Shown here: piece after piece, positions 63,544 to 64,000 of the stretch
Layout of the letters: each line of letters opens with the position of its first letter
How positions within the stretch are numbered: position 1 is the stretch's first letter
DNA from: Phytophthora hibernalis
Taxonomy: Eukaryota > Oomycota > Peronosporomycetes > Peronosporales > Peronosporaceae
NCBI GenBank assembly: GCA_012656075.1
Contig: JAAKBF010000151.1
Coordinates: forward strand, 1,383,917 to 1,447,916
Direction of reading: 5' to 3'
DNA length: 64,000 bases
Notes under the pieces: generated by a model
What the model saw: only the letters and a program-made list of their open reading frames with translations
Told to the model about the DNA's origin: nothing
Database searches by the model: none
Program-made: the position numbers and the translations under genes

Positions 63544-64000
63544 CTATCTGCCCCGAGGAGTCGATCTCACTCCTCCTCGTGAGTGCATCGCTCCGAAACG
63601 ATTCCGATTTACGCGATCGCGAAGGAACTCGTGCAGGAGCGCCCCACAGTTGAGATCGGCCTCGTCGATCCAGCTCGGGTCGTCATATCCCTTCCAGTGC
63701 GCCAAGAACTCCCGATATGTGCGCCCGTATGGTCCGACGACCGGTTCGCATGTCGGTGATTTTCTCCACTTCATACTCTCCGTCCTCGAGATCCGGTGTC
63801 CAACTGTCTTCAGGTAGCAGGACCTCGTCGAAATCTAGTCGATCCGCGTCGGGATCCGTCAGTTCTACCTGTGGCCGATCTGGAAAGTCGCGGACCAGCT
63901 TCAACTTCGAGACGTGCACGATCGGGAACAGACGATAATCCGTGCCGGCTGGCGAGACAAGATCCGGATCGGTCGGCCGACCAACATGTTGTAGTTCAGA
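63544..64000 (-). pseudogene. Ty3/gypsy integrase C-terminus and chromodomain (3' end of pol)
   Basis: On the minus strand from the window edge: VSPAGTDYRLFPIVHVSKLK (integrase C-terminal motif), then LVRDFPDRPQVELTDPD, LLPEDSWTPDLEDGEYEVEK, and, after a one-frame change near 63735, the chromodomain YREFLAHWKGYDDPSWIDEA. The stop is at 63544. The rest of this element lies beyond the window. Confidence 0.8.

Noticed and set aside
1..64000. CRISPR array or bacterial operon
   Set aside because: Spliced genes, chromoviruses and CRN effectors show eukaryotic DNA; the tandem repeats lack regular spacers.

Overview
The window is nuclear DNA of an oomycete, most probably Phytophthora or a close relative. 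The evidence is two Crinkler (CRN) effector genes, short GT-AG introns (50-136 nt), an oomycete Inr promoter element (CTCAATTT), and a dense set of oomycete-type transposable elements (dual-RNase-H Ty3/gypsy, Crypton, Harbinger, pogo, MULE, hAT). Exon structures and frames were read by eye; family names rest on motif recognition, not on database searches.

Layout. 1-20.2 kb is a gene-dense island of conserved genes with short intergenic gaps: mitochondrial ATP synthase gamma (5' part), a TPR protein, two paralogous small proteins with a C-x6-C-x12-H-x2-C-x2-H module, a small acidic protein, glucosidase II beta, an AAK1/GAK-type endocytic kinase, ribosomal protein bL17, a Mis18-domain protein, a zinc-finger/RING protein and a cyclin-dependent kinase. 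A dead hAT transposon interrupts this island at 16.7-18.2 kb. From 20.2 kb on the window is mostly repeats: a Crypton (tyrosine recombinase), a tRNA-derived SINE-like repeat, satellites, a TA-flanked MITE, a decayed third copy of the Cys/His gene family, and a degraded Ty3/gypsy chromovirus carrying a 670-bp insertion. These are followed by an AT-rich desert, a Harbinger pair (transposase plus Myb-like ORF), and a second Harbinger-like element split by a long-TIR pogo element. 44-53 kb is an effector island: two CRN genes in opposite orientation, with unrelated C-terminal domains (HNH-like and kinase-like), flank a MULE transposase that is followed by a Ulp1-type protease ORF. 54-64 kb holds a second pogo fragment, a second Ty3/gypsy chromovirus, a GATCG-rich gag gene of another family, and the 3' end of a fourth retroelement.

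Two results matter most. (1) A two-gene family with a Cys/His module and a conserved C-terminal Leu/acidic motif, with matched core promoters and a decayed third copy, looks like an undescribed regulator family. (2) At least twelve gene breaks can each be repaired by adding one base, usually in a short homopolymer. This points to systematic one-base deletion errors in the assembly rather than true pseudogenes, so apparent frameshifts in otherwise healthy genes should not be taken as inactivation.
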